NCBI GenBank assembly: GCA_036351435.1
Contig: JAZBPA010000237.1
Location: forward strand, 1 to 14,767
Reading direction: 5' to 3'
DNA: 14,767 nt
DNA from: JAAUQA01 sp036351435
GTDB taxonomy: Bacteria; Pseudomonadota; Gammaproteobacteria; Competibacterales; Competibacteraceae
In this document: piece after piece, positions 1 to 7,608 of the stretch
Position numbering within the stretch: the stretch's first letter is position 1
Layout of the letters: each line of letters opens with the position of its first letter
Notes under the pieces: generated by a model
Told to the model about the DNA's origin: nothing
What the model saw: the letters and a program-made list of their open reading frames with translations, nothing else
The model's database searches: none
Program-made: the position numbers and the translations under genes

Positions 1-500
1 TACGCTACGCGGCATTACGTTACTTTAACGCCGCAGGTGCGGATCCAGACGGGGAGCTTGGTGAAGAGCATGCGCCGGAAACGCATCTGATTCCCTTGGC
101 CATCCTGGCTGCGCTGGGCCGGGGACCGACCTTGGACATCTTCGGGACCGATTATCCGACCGCTGACGGCACGGCGATCCGCGATTACATTCACGTCACT
201 GATTTAGCCGATGCCCACGTTAAAGCCTTGGAGTATCTGCAGCAGGGCGATGCGAGCGCTGCCTTCAATTTAGGAACAGGACAGGGCTATTCTGTAAGAG
301 AGGTTATCGATACGGTTGCCGCGGTGAACGGCAAGCCGGTGCCGGTTCGGGAAACAGCGCGCCGCCCCGGTGATCCGGCTATTCTGGTAGCCGATGCCCG
401 GCACGGGATGGACGTGCTGCAGTGGCAACCCAAACACTCGCAGTTAGCTCATATTGTCGATACCGCTTGGCGTTGGCATGCTCAGAGAGCGGATGCATGA
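1..500 (+). CDS. galE: UDP-glucose 4-epimerase GalE, C-terminal part (5' end outside window)
   Basis: This is the last ~165 residues of an extended short-chain dehydrogenase-type epimerase that interconverts UDP-glucose and UDP-galactose using bound NAD, in the cytoplasm. The frame is open from base 3 and the stop is TGA at 498-500. Seen in sequence: the RYFNAAGA motif near the left edge, GELGEEH followed by HLIPLAI, a FGTDYPTADGTAIRDYIHV block and a GTGQGYSVREVI segment. All are characteristic of the substrate-binding half of GalE. The Rossmann and YxxxK half lies off the left edge. A TTG at 96 could be taken as a start, but conserved GalE sequence continues upstream of it, so the gene is truncated only by the window. 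It converges on the helicase gene. The GalT-like gene on the opposite strand suggests a loose Leloir or nucleotide-sugar neighbourhood. Confidence 0.93.
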   Translation, partial: RYAALRYFNAAGADPDGELGEEHAPETHLIPLAILAALGRGPTLDIFGTDYPTADGTAIRDYIHVTDLADAHVKALEYLQQGDASAAFNLGTGQGYSVREVIDTVAAVNGKPVPVRETARRPGDPAILVADARHGMDVLQWQPKHSQLAHIVDTAWRWHAQRADA

Positions 501-538
501 GTCAAATCGCCTTGCGAATTAATCGCTAAAGCGGCTAG

Positions 539-2014
539 CTACCCGGCATTTTCTGCCTGGGGGAACAAAGGCAAGGTTGTTCCCACTGTAGTATCCGCAC
601 GCAATGTTTGCCGGCGCCGCTCCGAGGTGCGTTCCTCGCGGGTCTCGCGCGACACCAACTCATATAAAATCGCCTGTTTTCCCTCACCACGCCGCAGAAT
701 ACGGCCTAGTCGCTGGATAAACTCCCGCGCCGACCCGCTGCCGGATAGAATCACACCGATGGAGGCATCCGGTACATCGACACCTTCGTTCAATACCTTG
801 CTGGTAACCAACGCTTTGTAGGTGCTGCTTTTAAAAGCTTCCAACATAGCTTGACGCTCTTTGACTTGCGTCTGATGTGTGAGGCAGGGAATCAAAAAGC
901 GTTGCGACACTTCGTAGGCAGTCGTGTTATCTTCGGTGAAGATCACGGTTTTTTCTCCTGGATGCTTAGCTAAAATATCCTCTAGCGCACGGAGCTTGGC
1001 AGGTGTCGCCAGCGCGATACGTCGCGCTAGTTGGTGAGCTTGCATGGCCCGGCGGCCTTCAGCGGTACGCGCGGAGCACATCACGAACCGATTCCAGCCT
1101 TGCAACGAACCCAACCCGATGCGCTGGGAATGTAAAAATAGATTGCGTTCATCCAAAGCGCCCTGATAGGTATTCCGTTCCTCTTGGGAGAGCTCCACCA
1201 AAACAGGGCGGATTTGAAACGCAGCCAACACATTTCCGGCCAGTTCTTCGGGGTGCTTTTGATAAACCGTAGCGCCGATTAATTCCACCAAATCTTCATG
1301 CTTACCGTCGCTGCGCTCCAGCGTGGCGGTCAGGCCCAGGCGATAAGGAGCCAACGAGTCCTCGGCGATGCTACGGTAAAATTCCGACGGCAGATGATGG
1401 ACTTCGTCGAAAATCAAAACGCCGAAGCGATTGCCTAATCGCTCCATATGCCGCGACGCTGAATCATAAGTGGCGATGGTCAACGGGGTGATTTCGTGAT
1501 AACCCCCGCCCACCAAGCCGATGTCTTGCTGCGGAAACGCTAGGCGCATTAGCGCATACCATTGATGCATCAAATCCAGGGTGGGTACCAGGATTAAGCC
1601 ATCCCGCCCCGCCCAACACAACGCCAGCACGCCCACCAACGTTTTGCCCGCTCCAGTGGGCAATACCACTACGCCTTGTCCTCTGGCTGCCTGCCAGCAT
1701 CGCAGTGCTTCTTGTTGATGCGGGTAGGGTTCGACCGGTAAATCGGAAATGAATTGGTGTCGTTGGTAACGAGGGGCTTGGTTGCGAGCCAGCGAGGTTT
1801 TTAAAGCGCTAATGATCCGCGGATAACAATAAGCGGGCGCCCGATAAGCATCCACCCGCGGGTCATAGTGAAAGAAGGGTTCGCAATCGGCGGGTAATAA
1901 TGGACTACCTTCCAGCACCAAGGTGCCGCGATCAAAACGCAAACGCGCCTCGACATCAACGCCTGGGGTATTGAGCCGATAAAAGCCTGCGGAATCCTTG
2001 ACGCCCTTGCCCAT
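539..2014 (-). CDS. XPB/Ssl2-like DEAH-box superfamily 2 helicase
   Basis: This 491-residue cytoplasmic protein is predicted to be an ATP-dependent DNA helicase or translocase. Visible motifs are Walker A LPTGAGKT (about 118-125), motif Ia LVPTLDL, motif II DEVH (203-206), motif III LTAT (228-231), the motif IV/V region TVIFT and TSKVLNEGVDVP (about 356-415), and motif VI QRLGRILRR (434-442). The ~95 residues before the helicase core carry YPHQ, as in XPB-type enzymes. After motif III, XPB proteins usually carry an Arg-Glu-Asp element; here it reads ERSD, so the Glu is replaced. The ATG at 2014 has GAGGT about 10-12 bases upstream. It begins 18 bases after the galT-like stop, so the two are probably co-transcribed. 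The helicase family is clear. The biological role (repair, or annealing helicase) cannot be told from sequence. Confidence 0.88.
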   Translation of the reverse strand: MGKGVKDSAGFYRLNTPGVDVEARLRFDRGTLVLEGSPLLPADCEPFFHYDPRVDAYRAPAYCYPRIISALKTSLARNQAPRYQRHQFISDLPVEPYPHQQEALRCWQAARGQGVVVLPTGAGKTLVGVLALCWAGRDGLILVPTLDLMHQWYALMRLAFPQQDIGLVGGGYHEITPLTIATYDSASRHMERLGNRFGVLIFDEVHHLPSEFYRSIAEDSLAPYRLGLTATLERSDGKHEDLVELIGATVYQKHPEELAGNVLAAFQIRPVLVELSQEERNTYQGALDERNLFLHSQRIGLGSLQGWNRFVMCSARTAEGRRAMQAHQLARRIALATPAKLRALEDILAKHPGEKTVIFTEDNTTAYEVSQRFLIPCLTHQTQVKERQAMLEAFKSSTYKALVTSKVLNEGVDVPDASIGVILSGSGSAREFIQRLGRILRRGEGKQAILYELVSRETREERTSERRRQTLRADTTVGTTLPLFPQAENAG

Positions 2015-2032
2015 GATCGCAGCTGACCTCGG

Positions 2033-3079
2033 CTAAAAGCCCGCGTTACGCAAGCCTGCAGCTGTTTGTTCCGGGTACACCATGCTCATCCGCTCTTCCA
2101 TCAGCAATTGCAGATAAGCCACATCGGAGACATGTAACTGAGGATTGAGATAAAAACGCGGCACCAAACGGGCGCTTAACCAATGCGTCGCTGGGTCGGA
2201 ACCAGTCCGGTCGGGGAAGAAGGTCATATTGAAACTCCATAACCCACGGCTAGCAAAATAGCTTAATACTTGCTTGAGTCCACGAGCAAAATCACTGATC
2301 TCCGAATCAGTGACGGCAGCTAACGTAGAGCGACCGGGAAACACCGCGACACAATCGCCCAGCAAGCCGGTCGGCACGAAGGGAACTAGCCACTGAACGG
2401 CGCCGCTGGTTCCTATCCACCGTTCACCTTCCGCCTTTTCCAACGCCAGTAAATCCTCCAAATAAGTTCGTCCATACTGGTCACGATAGGCCGTTTCCGC
2501 CGCCAACTCACGGCGCATCCCGTTGCCGGGCGTGGTCGTATAAATCACCTGTAGATGAGGATGAACTTGGCTCGCCCCGGATGGCGGCATGTAATTCCAG
2601 GTTACGATACCGAAAGCAGGTTCCGAGGTGGCGGCCTGCGTTTCGAGACGGCGGAAAAAATCGCGGGCGAGCACCAAGCCATCTTCGATCATCTGCACCG
2701 GCATATCGCCCATAGGGTGAAAATGCTCAGCCGAAAGAGCGGCTACCGCAGAAATATCGTCATAGGGAAACAGATTCGGGAATAGAGTGGCTTCCCCGCG
2801 TTGCAAACGCCCTTCCGGTATCAGATCTTCGGGGAAGCGCGGTGTTACGCTCAACACCTTGTCAGGGCAAAATGGGCATTGTGCGGCGGTTGGGGCGATC
2901 AAGCCATCCAGATCGGCAGGCGGTACGGTGCTGAATACGAAGTGACAAAGGCGACCGCTGTTGCCCGTTAGGGGATCGTAACGAACCTCGCTCTCTATGG
3001 TGCTCAGCGCAAACTGTTGACGGGGATCGTATTGCCGTCCTTGTTTGATGTCTTTGCGGAATTCAATTGACTTGGCCAT
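2033..3079 (-). CDS. GalT-like nucleotidyltransferase (HIT superfamily)
   Basis: Predicted hexose-1-phosphate uridylyltransferase-type enzyme of 348 residues. Seen: a zinc-type CPFC pair (residues 68-71), LFPNLFPYD, a WNYMPPSGAS segment, and the HIT-type active-site triad HPHLQ at about 173-177. The middle His of that triad would be the nucleotidylated residue in GalT. Canonical GalT reads HPHGQ, so Leu replaces Gly and the protein is a divergent member. It could use another sugar phosphate or nucleotide. An upstream TTG at 3115 would add 12 residues but has no ribosome site. The ATG at 3079 has a weak AGG upstream and precedes the first conserved block, so it is preferred. Its partner downstream is the helicase, 18 bases away. 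Proximity to galE on the opposite strand mildly supports galactose or UDP-sugar metabolism. Confidence 0.78.
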   Translation of the reverse strand: MAKSIEFRKDIKQGRQYDPRQQFALSTIESEVRYDPLTGNSGRLCHFVFSTVPPADLDGLIAPTAAQCPFCPDKVLSVTPRFPEDLIPEGRLQRGEATLFPNLFPYDDISAVAALSAEHFHPMGDMPVQMIEDGLVLARDFFRRLETQAATSEPAFGIVTWNYMPPSGASQVHPHLQVIYTTTPGNGMRRELAAETAYRDQYGRTYLEDLLALEKAEGERWIGTSGAVQWLVPFVPTGLLGDCVAVFPGRSTLAAVTDSEISDFARGLKQVLSYFASRGLWSFNMTFFPDRTGSDPATHWLSARLVPRFYLNPQLHVSDVAYLQLLMEERMSMVYPEQTAAGLRNAGF

Positions 3080-3187
3080 AACAGAGTAACAACCTGTTGG
3101 AAGATGTTTGGCCAACTATAACACGATCCGCTGTGCGGCCCGTGGCGGGTAGGGTAAGGGAATTCGGGGTGGGGCAATGCTAGGACT

Positions 3188-3211
3188 GGCCGGCAGTGAG
3201 AGCTGCCAGCC
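3188..3211 (-). terminator. Hairpin just downstream of cysH
   Basis: Seven bases past the cysH stop, arms of 9 bases (3188-3196 and 3203-3211) pair with one mismatch around a 6-base loop. No U-run follows on the minus strand, so this is not a standard intrinsic terminator. It may end the cysH message weakly or protect its 3' end. Confidence 0.35.
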
Positions 3212-3217
3212 GAGAGA

Positions 3218-3970
3218 TCACACGTGTTCGTGCAGACCGCATTCCCGCTTCAGACCGAAAAAGCGGGTATCTTCCTCGTTCATGCCGTCTGCTAAGCGGT
3301 GCGTGGTATGGGTGTCGCCGATGGACACATAACCTTCATGCCAGAGCGGATGATAGGGCAACTGATGCTGGGTCAAATACCGATACACATCGCGATCGGT
3401 CCAATCGAGAATGGGATGGATCTTATAACGGCCATTACGCTCCATCACAAAATCCATTTCACGGCGGCTTTGCGATTGTTGCCGGCGTAACCCGGCCATC
3501 CAAGCCTGCACGTCGAGTTCTTCCAGGGCCTGTTGCATGGGTTCGACCTTGTTGAGCCGATTGTACAGTTCAATGCCTTCCAAGCCCTGTTCCCACAGCT
3601 TGCCGTAGCGGGCCTCTTGTTCTACCGGCGTCAATCGCGCACGATACACTTTCAGGTTAAGGCACAACCGCTCGGTCAAATCTTCGATGAACTCATAGGT
3701 TTCCGGGAACAGATAACCGGTATCAATCAGAACGACCGGGATATCGGGTTGCTGCCGAGTCACCATATGCAAGGACACAGCCGCTTGTGCGCCAAAGCTG
3801 GAGGACAAGACAATATGGCCGGGAAAACGCTCCAATGCCCAAGCGACACGCTGTTCGGCACGCATGGACTCCAGAGACCGATTGGTTTGGGGCAAATCGA
3901 TCTGCGGAATACCCGCACCTAAATCACTGTCTGTCAACGCTGCCACCTGAGTCATGGTTGTTGGTCTCAT
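3218..3970 (-). CDS. cysH: Phosphoadenylylsulfate (PAPS) reductase, thioredoxin-dependent
   Basis: Reduces 3'-phosphoadenylylsulfate to sulfite with thioredoxin in assimilatory sulfate reduction, in the cytoplasm. The 250-residue product fits the family's usual length. Seen: the PP-loop-like SSSFGAQAA (about 56-64), IDTGYLFPETY, the substrate-binding IHPILDWTDRDVYRYL (184-199) and the C-terminal ECGLHEH with catalytic Cys244. The iron-sulfur Cys-Cys pairs of APS reductases are absent. Where APS reductases have a CC pair, this protein reads YNRLNKVEP, so PAPS rather than APS is the expected substrate. The ATG at 3970 gives the full frame; a second ATG at 3955 is possible and neither has a strong ribosome site. 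The gene stands alone: it is 174 bases from the paa-side gene upstream and 138 bases from the galT-like gene downstream. Confidence 0.93.
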   Translation of the reverse strand: MRPTTMTQVAALTDSDLGAGIPQIDLPQTNRSLESMRAEQRVAWALERFPGHIVLSSSFGAQAAVSLHMVTRQQPDIPVVLIDTGYLFPETYEFIEDLTERLCLNLKVYRARLTPVEQEARYGKLWEQGLEGIELYNRLNKVEPMQQALEELDVQAWMAGLRRQQSQSRREMDFVMERNGRYKIHPILDWTDRDVYRYLTQHQLPYHPLWHEGYVSIGDTHTTHRLADGMNEEDTRFFGLKRECGLHEHV

Positions 3971-4034
3971 TCAGTATTAACCCAGCTTGATACCCTGAAA
4001 AAATTTCTGTTATTACTTTAGCAATGGTTGGTTA

Positions 4035-4054
4035 AAACTAAAAGGAATTAGTTT
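4035..4054. promoter_or_regulatory. Palindrome upstream of cysH
   Basis: AAACTAA (4035-4041) and TTAGTTT (4048-4054) form a perfect 7-base inverted repeat with a 6-base spacer, in the AT-rich 174-base gap upstream of cysH. A second, wider pair, AATGGTT (4023-4029) and AACCATT (4071-4077), flanks it. The position fits an operator or a hairpin in the cysH leader. No regulator can be named, and no convincing -10/-35 pair was found. Confidence 0.3.
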
Positions 4055-4144
4055 CTATAACTTTATGACGAACCATTATATACCACCGTCCCCAAGCAGC
4101 TGCTGTTGGAGGCTCTATCACGCCGTTCCAAGCCACTTCCAGGT

Positions 4145-4921
4145 TCAGCGCTCGTTGGTCGGGGGGATATGCAACCTCAGTTTGTCCAAAGTCGCCGCTA
4201 CTTCATCTTGCCACTGTGCCAGTAACTCTTCATTGCTACGCTGGCGCAAGCCGTATTGCCGATATTTTTCGAAATGATCGGAAGCTGCCCGACCAAACGT
4301 CTCCGCCACGCGGGGATACCAGTAATTCACCGACGCCTGCACCGCCGTGGGATCATGCCCGGTGTCCAGTATTTTGCGCACCCCCGCTTCGCCCAGTTCA
4401 GCATGGCGTTTCTCGACAGGCAGAACGCCTAGGATTACATCGGCCAAGGGTTGATAGGAACAGCGGCTGGTTTCGTCCAGTTGAATCACGGTGGCGCGGC
4501 CCATTAGGAAATTCATCGCTACAGCGTCCACCCAGCCGAACAACGGATAATGGAACACGCTAAGCCGCATATCGCCCTGTAATTGCCGTGCGCTTGGGTC
4601 GGCATTGCGGTCCACCCGCGCCGCCCACTGGTGGGCGGACACATACAACGTGGTGCGGGCACCAAACTGTTCCATCAAACGCAACACCTGTTCGGCGTGG
4701 CTGAATTTTTCCAGCACAATCTTGGCCGCCACCATGCGTTCTTTTAGCCCAGGCGCGACGTTGATGCAGTCAGCGAAACCGGCCGCTCCCGCCATTTCCG
4801 AGTCCACGAACACCGCCATAAACCGCATAACCTCGCCGCGATAGCGGGGCGTGGCGTTGTCGGGTGAACTCAATTTGCCGCCTGCCGCGAGATAGTTGTG
4901 CAGGCTTTCTTCATCTTGCAT
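4145..4921 (-). CDS. PaaA/PaaC-like ferritin-fold protein (Phenylacetic acid catabolic family paralogue)
   Basis: This 258-residue protein resembles the PaaA/PaaC family of diiron-type helical-bundle subunits, though no standard paa gene name fits. It aligns with PaaA of the same operon over the metal-binding core. A first helix has SE at 41-42, AAKIVLEKFSHAEQ (66-78) matches the PaaA ILLAKVQDEGGH helix, HYPLFGWVDAVAMNF (124-138) matches LTWADIGAIGWLVDG, and VEKRH (169-173) matches EESFH. The second ExxH motif (E170, H173) is intact. In the first, His75 is kept but Lys72 sits where Glu is expected, with a Glu one residue earlier. The start is ATG 4921, with GAGGAA 7 bases upstream. A GTG at 4945 overlapping the paaE stop is less likely. 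It lies 20 bases after paaE and is the last gene of the operon, so it is probably co-expressed with the epoxidase as an extra or alternative subunit. Confidence 0.72.
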   Translation of the reverse strand: MQDEESLHNYLAAGGKLSSPDNATPRYRGEVMRFMAVFVDSEMAGAAGFADCINVAPGLKERMVAAKIVLEKFSHAEQVLRLMEQFGARTTLYVSAHQWAARVDRNADPSARQLQGDMRLSVFHYPLFGWVDAVAMNFLMGRATVIQLDETSRCSYQPLADVILGVLPVEKRHAELGEAGVRKILDTGHDPTAVQASVNYWYPRVAETFGRAASDHFEKYRQYGLRQRSNEELLAQWQDEVAATLDKLRLHIPPTNER

Positions 4922-4941
4922 GTTGGGATTCCTCGCAGCGG

Positions 4942-6018
4942 TCACTGATCGTAATCAATGGTGATTTTGTCGGTGATCGGATAACTCTGACAGGCCAGGA
5001 TGTAGCCCCGAGCGATTTCGTAATCTTCCAAGGCGAAATTGGCGTTCATATCGACCTCGCCCTCGACCAGCATCGCCCGGCAGGTAGAACAGACCCCGCC
5101 TTTGCACGCGTAAGGCAGTTCGGTGCCTTCTTTCAATGCCGCATCCAACAAAGTATCGGTGTTCTTCTCCAGTCGAAAGCTGCTGGCGCGCCCGTCCAGG
5201 ATGACGGTCACCTCACAGGTATTGTTGCCTACAGATTTGGCGACGGTTTCGGCTTTGCGGGGGCGTTTGGGTGCTTCACCGGTGGTGAACAGTTCGAACT
5301 TGATCTGTCGTTTATCCAAACCATGCTCTTGCAAGGCTTCGGAGACTTGAATCATCATCGCCTGCGGGCCGCAGATAAATGCCGTGTCCACGGTTTTGAT
5401 GTCCAGCCAGTGCTGGAACAACTGGGCGCATTTATCCTTGGTGAGCATACCGTTGAACAGGTCGATATCCTGGTGTTCCCGATTCAAGATGTGGATCAGG
5501 TTTAGCCGACCGAGATGCTCATTTTTCAGATCTTCGAGTTCCTCGCGGAACATGATGCTGCTGGTGGCCTCGTTGCCGTAGAACAGTGTGATGGTACTGT
5601 GCGGCTCAGCCAATAACGTGGTCTTGACCAAACCCAGGATCGGGGTGATGCCGCTGCCGCCGGCGAAAACAGCGTAGTGTTTCCGATGAGAGGGGTCCAA
5701 GGGTACGTGAAAATTACCCATAGGCGGCATCGCTTCCAGGACCTGACCGGGTTGCAGGTCTGCGTTGGCCCAGGTCGAAAATAGCCCGCCGGCGACTTTT
5801 TTGATGCCGACCCGCAGTGCCGGGTCCTGTACTGCAGCGCAGATGGAATAGGAGCGACGCACTTCCTCATCGTCGATGCGGGTGCGAAAAGTCAGATACT
5901 GACCCTGGGTAAAACGGAACGTGTCTTTCAACGAATCCGGCACGGCAAGCGTGACGACCACCGAGTCGCGCGTTTCCCGGCGTACCTCGGCGACCGTCAG
6001 CGGATAGAATTTGCTCAT
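4942..6018 (-). CDS. paaE: Phenylacetyl-CoA epoxidase reductase subunit PaaE
   Basis: Electron-transfer subunit of the phenylacetyl-CoA epoxidase: it takes electrons from NAD(P)H through FAD and a plant-type [2Fe-2S] cluster to the PaaAC diiron centre. The 358-residue protein has the ferredoxin-reductase FAD motif RRSYSIC (54-60), the nucleotide-binding GGSGITP (120-126) and CGPQAM (216-221). A C-terminal ferredoxin domain has cluster cysteines 305, 310, 313 and 343 in a CxxxxCxxC...C arrangement. The ATG at 6018 has AGGA 7 bases upstream and begins the conserved FYPLTV segment. The frame is open further upstream to 6195, but that stretch lies inside paaD and is not PaaE-like. It starts 13 bases after the paaD stop. 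Length and domain order match known PaaE. Confidence 0.95.
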   Translation of the reverse strand: MSKFYPLTVAEVRRETRDSVVVTLAVPDSLKDTFRFTQGQYLTFRTRIDDEEVRRSYSICAAVQDPALRVGIKKVAGGLFSTWANADLQPGQVLEAMPPMGNFHVPLDPSHRKHYAVFAGGSGITPILGLVKTTLLAEPHSTITLFYGNEATSSIMFREELEDLKNEHLGRLNLIHILNREHQDIDLFNGMLTKDKCAQLFQHWLDIKTVDTAFICGPQAMMIQVSEALQEHGLDKRQIKFELFTTGEAPKRPRKAETVAKSVGNNTCEVTVILDGRASSFRLEKNTDTLLDAALKEGTELPYACKGGVCSTCRAMLVEGEVDMNANFALEDYEIARGYILACQSYPITDKITIDYDQ

Positions 6019-6031
6019 GGGAAAGTCCTGT

Positions 6032-6541
6032 TCACAAACATTTGAAATAATCGAACGGTTCCAGACAATCCTGACATCGGTAAAGCGCCTTGCACGGCGT
6101 GGAACCGAATTGGCTGATCCGCTTGGTGCGGGTCGACCCGCAATGCGGGCATTCCACGGCCTGTTGGCGTTGGAAGCGGATCGGCATGGGGCCATCCGTC
6201 ACTTTGCGCTCCGGCGGGGCGATGCCGTAGTCGCGTAACTTGGTGCGGCCGGCGTCGGTAAGCCAATCGGTGGTCCACGGTGGGGACAGTTGCGTCTCCA
6301 AGCGCAGCGTTTCGATGCCTCGTTGGCGCAGAGCCTGTTCTATATCGTGTGCGATCACGCTGGTGGCCGGGCAGCCGGAATAGGTCGGGGTGATTTTGAC
6401 GACCAACTCTTCGTCGTTCCAACCGACCTCACGCACAATGCCGAGATCGACCACCGAGATTACGGGAATTTCCGGATCGGGAACTGCGTCCAACCAGGTC
6501 CAGATTTCTTCGACGGTCGGCAAAGTGGTTAGCGTCTCCAT
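6032..6541 (-). CDS. paaD: Phenylacetate-CoA oxygenase maturation protein PaaD
   Basis: PaaD belongs to the MIP18/SufT-like (DUF59) group and is needed for a functional epoxidase, probably by helping cluster or metal assembly rather than catalysis. Seen in 169 residues: an N-terminal DUF59 domain with DPEIPVISVVDLGIV (22-36), TYSGCP with Cys57, and a C-terminal zinc-ribbon-like module with CPHC (131-134), Cys150 and CQDC (156-159), ending near the conserved FDYFKCL. ATG 6541 is preceded by GGAGGT at a 6-base spacing, the best ribosome site in the operon. The TTG one codon earlier at 6544 is not needed. It lies 12 bases after paaC and 13 bases before paaE. Confidence 0.94.
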   Translation of the reverse strand: METLTTLPTVEEIWTWLDAVPDPEIPVISVVDLGIVREVGWNDEELVVKITPTYSGCPATSVIAHDIEQALRQRGIETLRLETQLSPPWTTDWLTDAGRTKLRDYGIAPPERKVTDGPMPIRFQRQQAVECPHCGSTRTKRISQFGSTPCKALYRCQDCLEPFDYFKCL

Positions 6542-6553
6542 CAATGCACCTCC

Positions 6554-7309
6554 TTACCAGGTGGCGTTGGGATAAGCGCGCTGCAGAAATTGCATATCGG
6601 CCAGGATGAAGCCGAGGTTTTCACTGTGCACGCCTTGTTTACCGCCCCGTTGCATCCAGCTCGCTTTGGGTAGTGCCAAGGTGGCTTCTTCCAGGACGGT
6701 TTCAAGATAATGCAACCAGGGTCCCTTCAGGCCAGTTGGATCGACCGCTATGCCATCGGCCAGCAGCGCCTGATCCACGGGATCGGGTTCGAACAACTCG
6801 CCGGTGTACATCCACAGGTCGTCGATAGCTTCTTGCATTTTGTCGTGACTGTCCTCGGTGCCGTCGCCCAGCGTTACTACCCACTCACTGCTGCGGGCGC
6901 GGTGGTAATCGACTTCTTTCAGGGATTTGGCAGCGATTTCGGCGATTTGCGGGTTTACTGAACCAGTCAGTCCCTGCAACAATAGGTAATACCAGGCATC
7001 GAAATACAGCTGTCGTGCTATGGTGTGGCCGAAGTGGCCGTTGGGTTGTTCGACCAGCAGCAGGTTGCGGAACGCTCGGGCATCACGTAGATAAGCCAGC
7101 TGATCGGCATCCCGCCCGCTGCCCTCCACTTGACCGGCCAGATTAAGCCACAAAGTCGCTTGGCCGATCAGATCCAAAGCGACATTGGTCAGCGCCAGAT
7201 CTTCTTCTAACACCGGCCCGTGACCGCACCATTCCGACAACCGATGGCCGAGAATCAACCCGTTGTCGCCGAGGCGCAGCAGATATTCGAAAAGCGGTTC
7301 GGTAGCCAT
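6554..7309 (-). CDS. paaC: Phenylacetyl-CoA epoxidase structural subunit PaaC
   Basis: PaaC is the non-catalytic ferritin-fold partner that forms the core of the epoxidase with PaaA. The 251-residue protein shows LALTNVALDLIGQA (38-51), DQLAYLRD (69-76), the paired-helix KEVDYHRARSSEWV (131-144) and the family's C-terminal signature GFILADMQFLQRAYP (233-247). The first metal motif reads KEVDYH, with Glu at -4 rather than -3 from His, as expected for a subunit without an active diiron site. ATG 7309 shares one base with the paaB stop (TGATG), indicating translational coupling; a GTG one codon earlier at 7312 is also possible. It is followed 12 bases later by paaD. Confidence 0.94.
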   Translation of the reverse strand: MATEPLFEYLLRLGDNGLILGHRLSEWCGHGPVLEEDLALTNVALDLIGQATLWLNLAGQVEGSGRDADQLAYLRDARAFRNLLLVEQPNGHFGHTIARQLYFDAWYYLLLQGLTGSVNPQIAEIAAKSLKEVDYHRARSSEWVVTLGDGTEDSHDKMQEAIDDLWMYTGELFEPDPVDQALLADGIAVDPTGLKGPWLHYLETVLEEATLALPKASWMQRGGKQGVHSENLGFILADMQFLQRAYPNATW

Positions 7310-7590
7310 CACATATGCCCCACTTCCTTGGGAATATCGTAGAAGGTCGGGTGGCGATAGACTTTGCTGTTAGCCGGTTCGAACAGCGGTCCTTTTTCAC
7401 CGGGGGAACTAGCGGCGATGTCCGATGCCTTCACCACCCAGATGCTGACGCCTTCGTTGCGCCGGGTATATACGTCACGGGCGTAGCGGATGGCAGTCTC
7501 CGGATCGGAGGCGTGTAAACTGCCGACATGCTTATGCGCTAAGCCGTGCTGGCTGCGAATAAAAATTTCGAATAAAGGCCATTCTTGCAT
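7309..7590 (-). CDS. paaB: Phenylacetyl-CoA epoxidase subunit PaaB
   Basis: This small subunit bridges PaaAC heterodimers in the epoxidase complex; it has no catalytic residues of its own. The 93-residue product matches the usual ~95-residue PaaB. Visible family features are WPLFEIFIRSQHGLAHKHVGS at the N-terminus (4-24), DPETAIRYARDVYTRR, GVSIWVV and a C-terminal YRHPTFYDIPKEVGHM. ATG 7590 has AGGAGA 6 bases upstream. It starts 18 bases after paaA, and its stop overlaps the paaC start by one base. Confidence 0.95.
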   Translation of the reverse strand: MQEWPLFEIFIRSQHGLAHKHVGSLHASDPETAIRYARDVYTRRNEGVSIWVVKASDIAASSPGEKGPLFEPANSKVYRHPTFYDIPKEVGHM

Positions 7591-7608
7591 GACTGTTCTC
7601 CTCTGTAC

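Noticed and set aside
501..538. Bidirectional terminator between galE and the helicase gene
   Set aside because: The 38-base convergent gap has no stem longer than a few bases and no T-run on either strand.
3080..3115. TTG start for the GalT-like gene
   Set aside because: There is no ribosome site, and the added residues have no family resemblance.
4922..4945. GTG start for the PaaA/PaaC-like gene overlapping the paaE stop
   Set aside because: ATG 4921 has GAGGAA at good spacing. The GTG overlap is attractive as coupling but has no equal ribosome site.
6019..6195. N-terminal extension of paaE to 6195
   Set aside because: The open frame lies within paaD in another frame, its residues are not reductase-like, and ATG 6018 has a proper ribosome site at the conserved start.
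6015..6422. Long open frame antiparallel or out of frame within paaD
   Set aside because: It is a shadow of paaD: Arg/His-rich composition, no recognisable domain, and no ribosome site of its own.
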